Shown: in pieces, positions 38,421-38,497 of the stretch
How positions within the stretch are numbered: position 1 is the stretch's first letter
Layout of the letters: the number at the start of each line of letters is the position of its first letter
Assembly (NCBI RefSeq): GCF_014836425.1
Contig: NZ_JACSQW010000019.1
Span: 1-38,497 of the forward strand
Reading direction: 5' to 3'
DNA from: Limosilactobacillus avistercoris
GTDB lineage: Bacteria; Bacillota; Bacilli; Lactobacillales; Lactobacillaceae
DNA length: 38,497 nucleotides
Made by a program: the position numbers and the translations under genes
Notes under the pieces: generated by a model
The model's input: the letters and a program-made list of their open reading frames with translations, nothing else
Database searches by the model: none
What the model was told of the DNA's origin: nothing

Positions 38421-38497
38421 AATCATAACCACCCGTAAAACGGGTGGTTTGTACAACGGCTATAAGCCGATCAGAAAAGCCAGCGTCTCAAGGCGCT
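38421..38497 (-). repeat. 77-bp terminal repeat, second copy, inverted
   Basis: Exact reverse complement of 1-77, with the same nested hairpins. The boundary AATCATA (38421-38427) faces inward, 10 bp after the preceding terminator. Both ends of the window therefore carry the same element end pointing at the window's interior. Confidence 0.65.

Overview
The window looks like chromosomal DNA of a heterofermentative lactobacillus, most likely the genus Limosilactobacillus (the L. reuteri group). The evidence is the low-to-moderate GC content, Gram-positive ribosome binding sites, GroEL, SecA and UvrA/UvrB of the lactobacillus type, a MucBP-type mucus-binding surface protein with a YSIRK-like signal and an LPQTG anchor, and the conserved Firmicutes gene order (comFA-comFC-hpf-secA-prfB, hprK-lgt-gpsA-galU, uvrB-uvrA, rapZ-yvcK-whiA, clpP). 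The genus is inferred from memory of these families, not from a search.

Layout. Bases 1-77 and 38421-38497 are the same 77-bp sequence in inverted orientation; it resembles the right end of an IS200/IS605-type element. Next comes groES-groEL behind a CIRCE operator. Bases 2380-6488 are a decayed LPXTG adhesin gene with three frameshifts and one nonsense codon; the first frameshift lies in a run of seven G in the signal peptide. Two APC-superfamily transporters follow, the second being the potassium importer KimA. Then come a small membrane protein, yigZ on the minus strand, the competence pair comFA-comFC, hpf with a dyad over its -10 box, secA, and prfB with its programmed +1 frameshift. A run of pspC, yvlD, hprK, lgt and gpsA shares one promoter and is followed by galU, trxB and pgm. 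A large LtaS-like phosphoglycerol transferase is on the minus strand. The SOS-controlled uvrB-uvrA pair and rapZ-yvcK-whiA come next. clpP is on the minus strand behind a CtsR operator. The last 900 bases hold two tiny genes (37 and 43 codons), each with its own promoter and strong terminator.

How the genes fit together. Several feed cell-envelope construction: pgm and galU make UDP-glucose, gpsA makes glycerol-3-phosphate, lgt lipidates lipoproteins, the LtaS-like enzyme handles phosphoglycerol polymers, and SecA exports proteins. Others are stress and quality-control genes under classical repressors: HrcA/CIRCE on groESL, CtsR on clpP, LexA on uvrBA. HprK, RapZ and YvcK are carbon-flow or envelope regulators.

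The most unusual content is between genes. Two structured intergenic elements, after galU and after pgm, share the same architecture and a conserved 3' flank (ATTTTGACTTGGTT), but their stems differ in sequence while staying paired. A third, partial copy lies inverted between uvrA and rapZ. Together with the two tiny genes and the hpf operator-like dyad, these are the best candidates for something undescribed.
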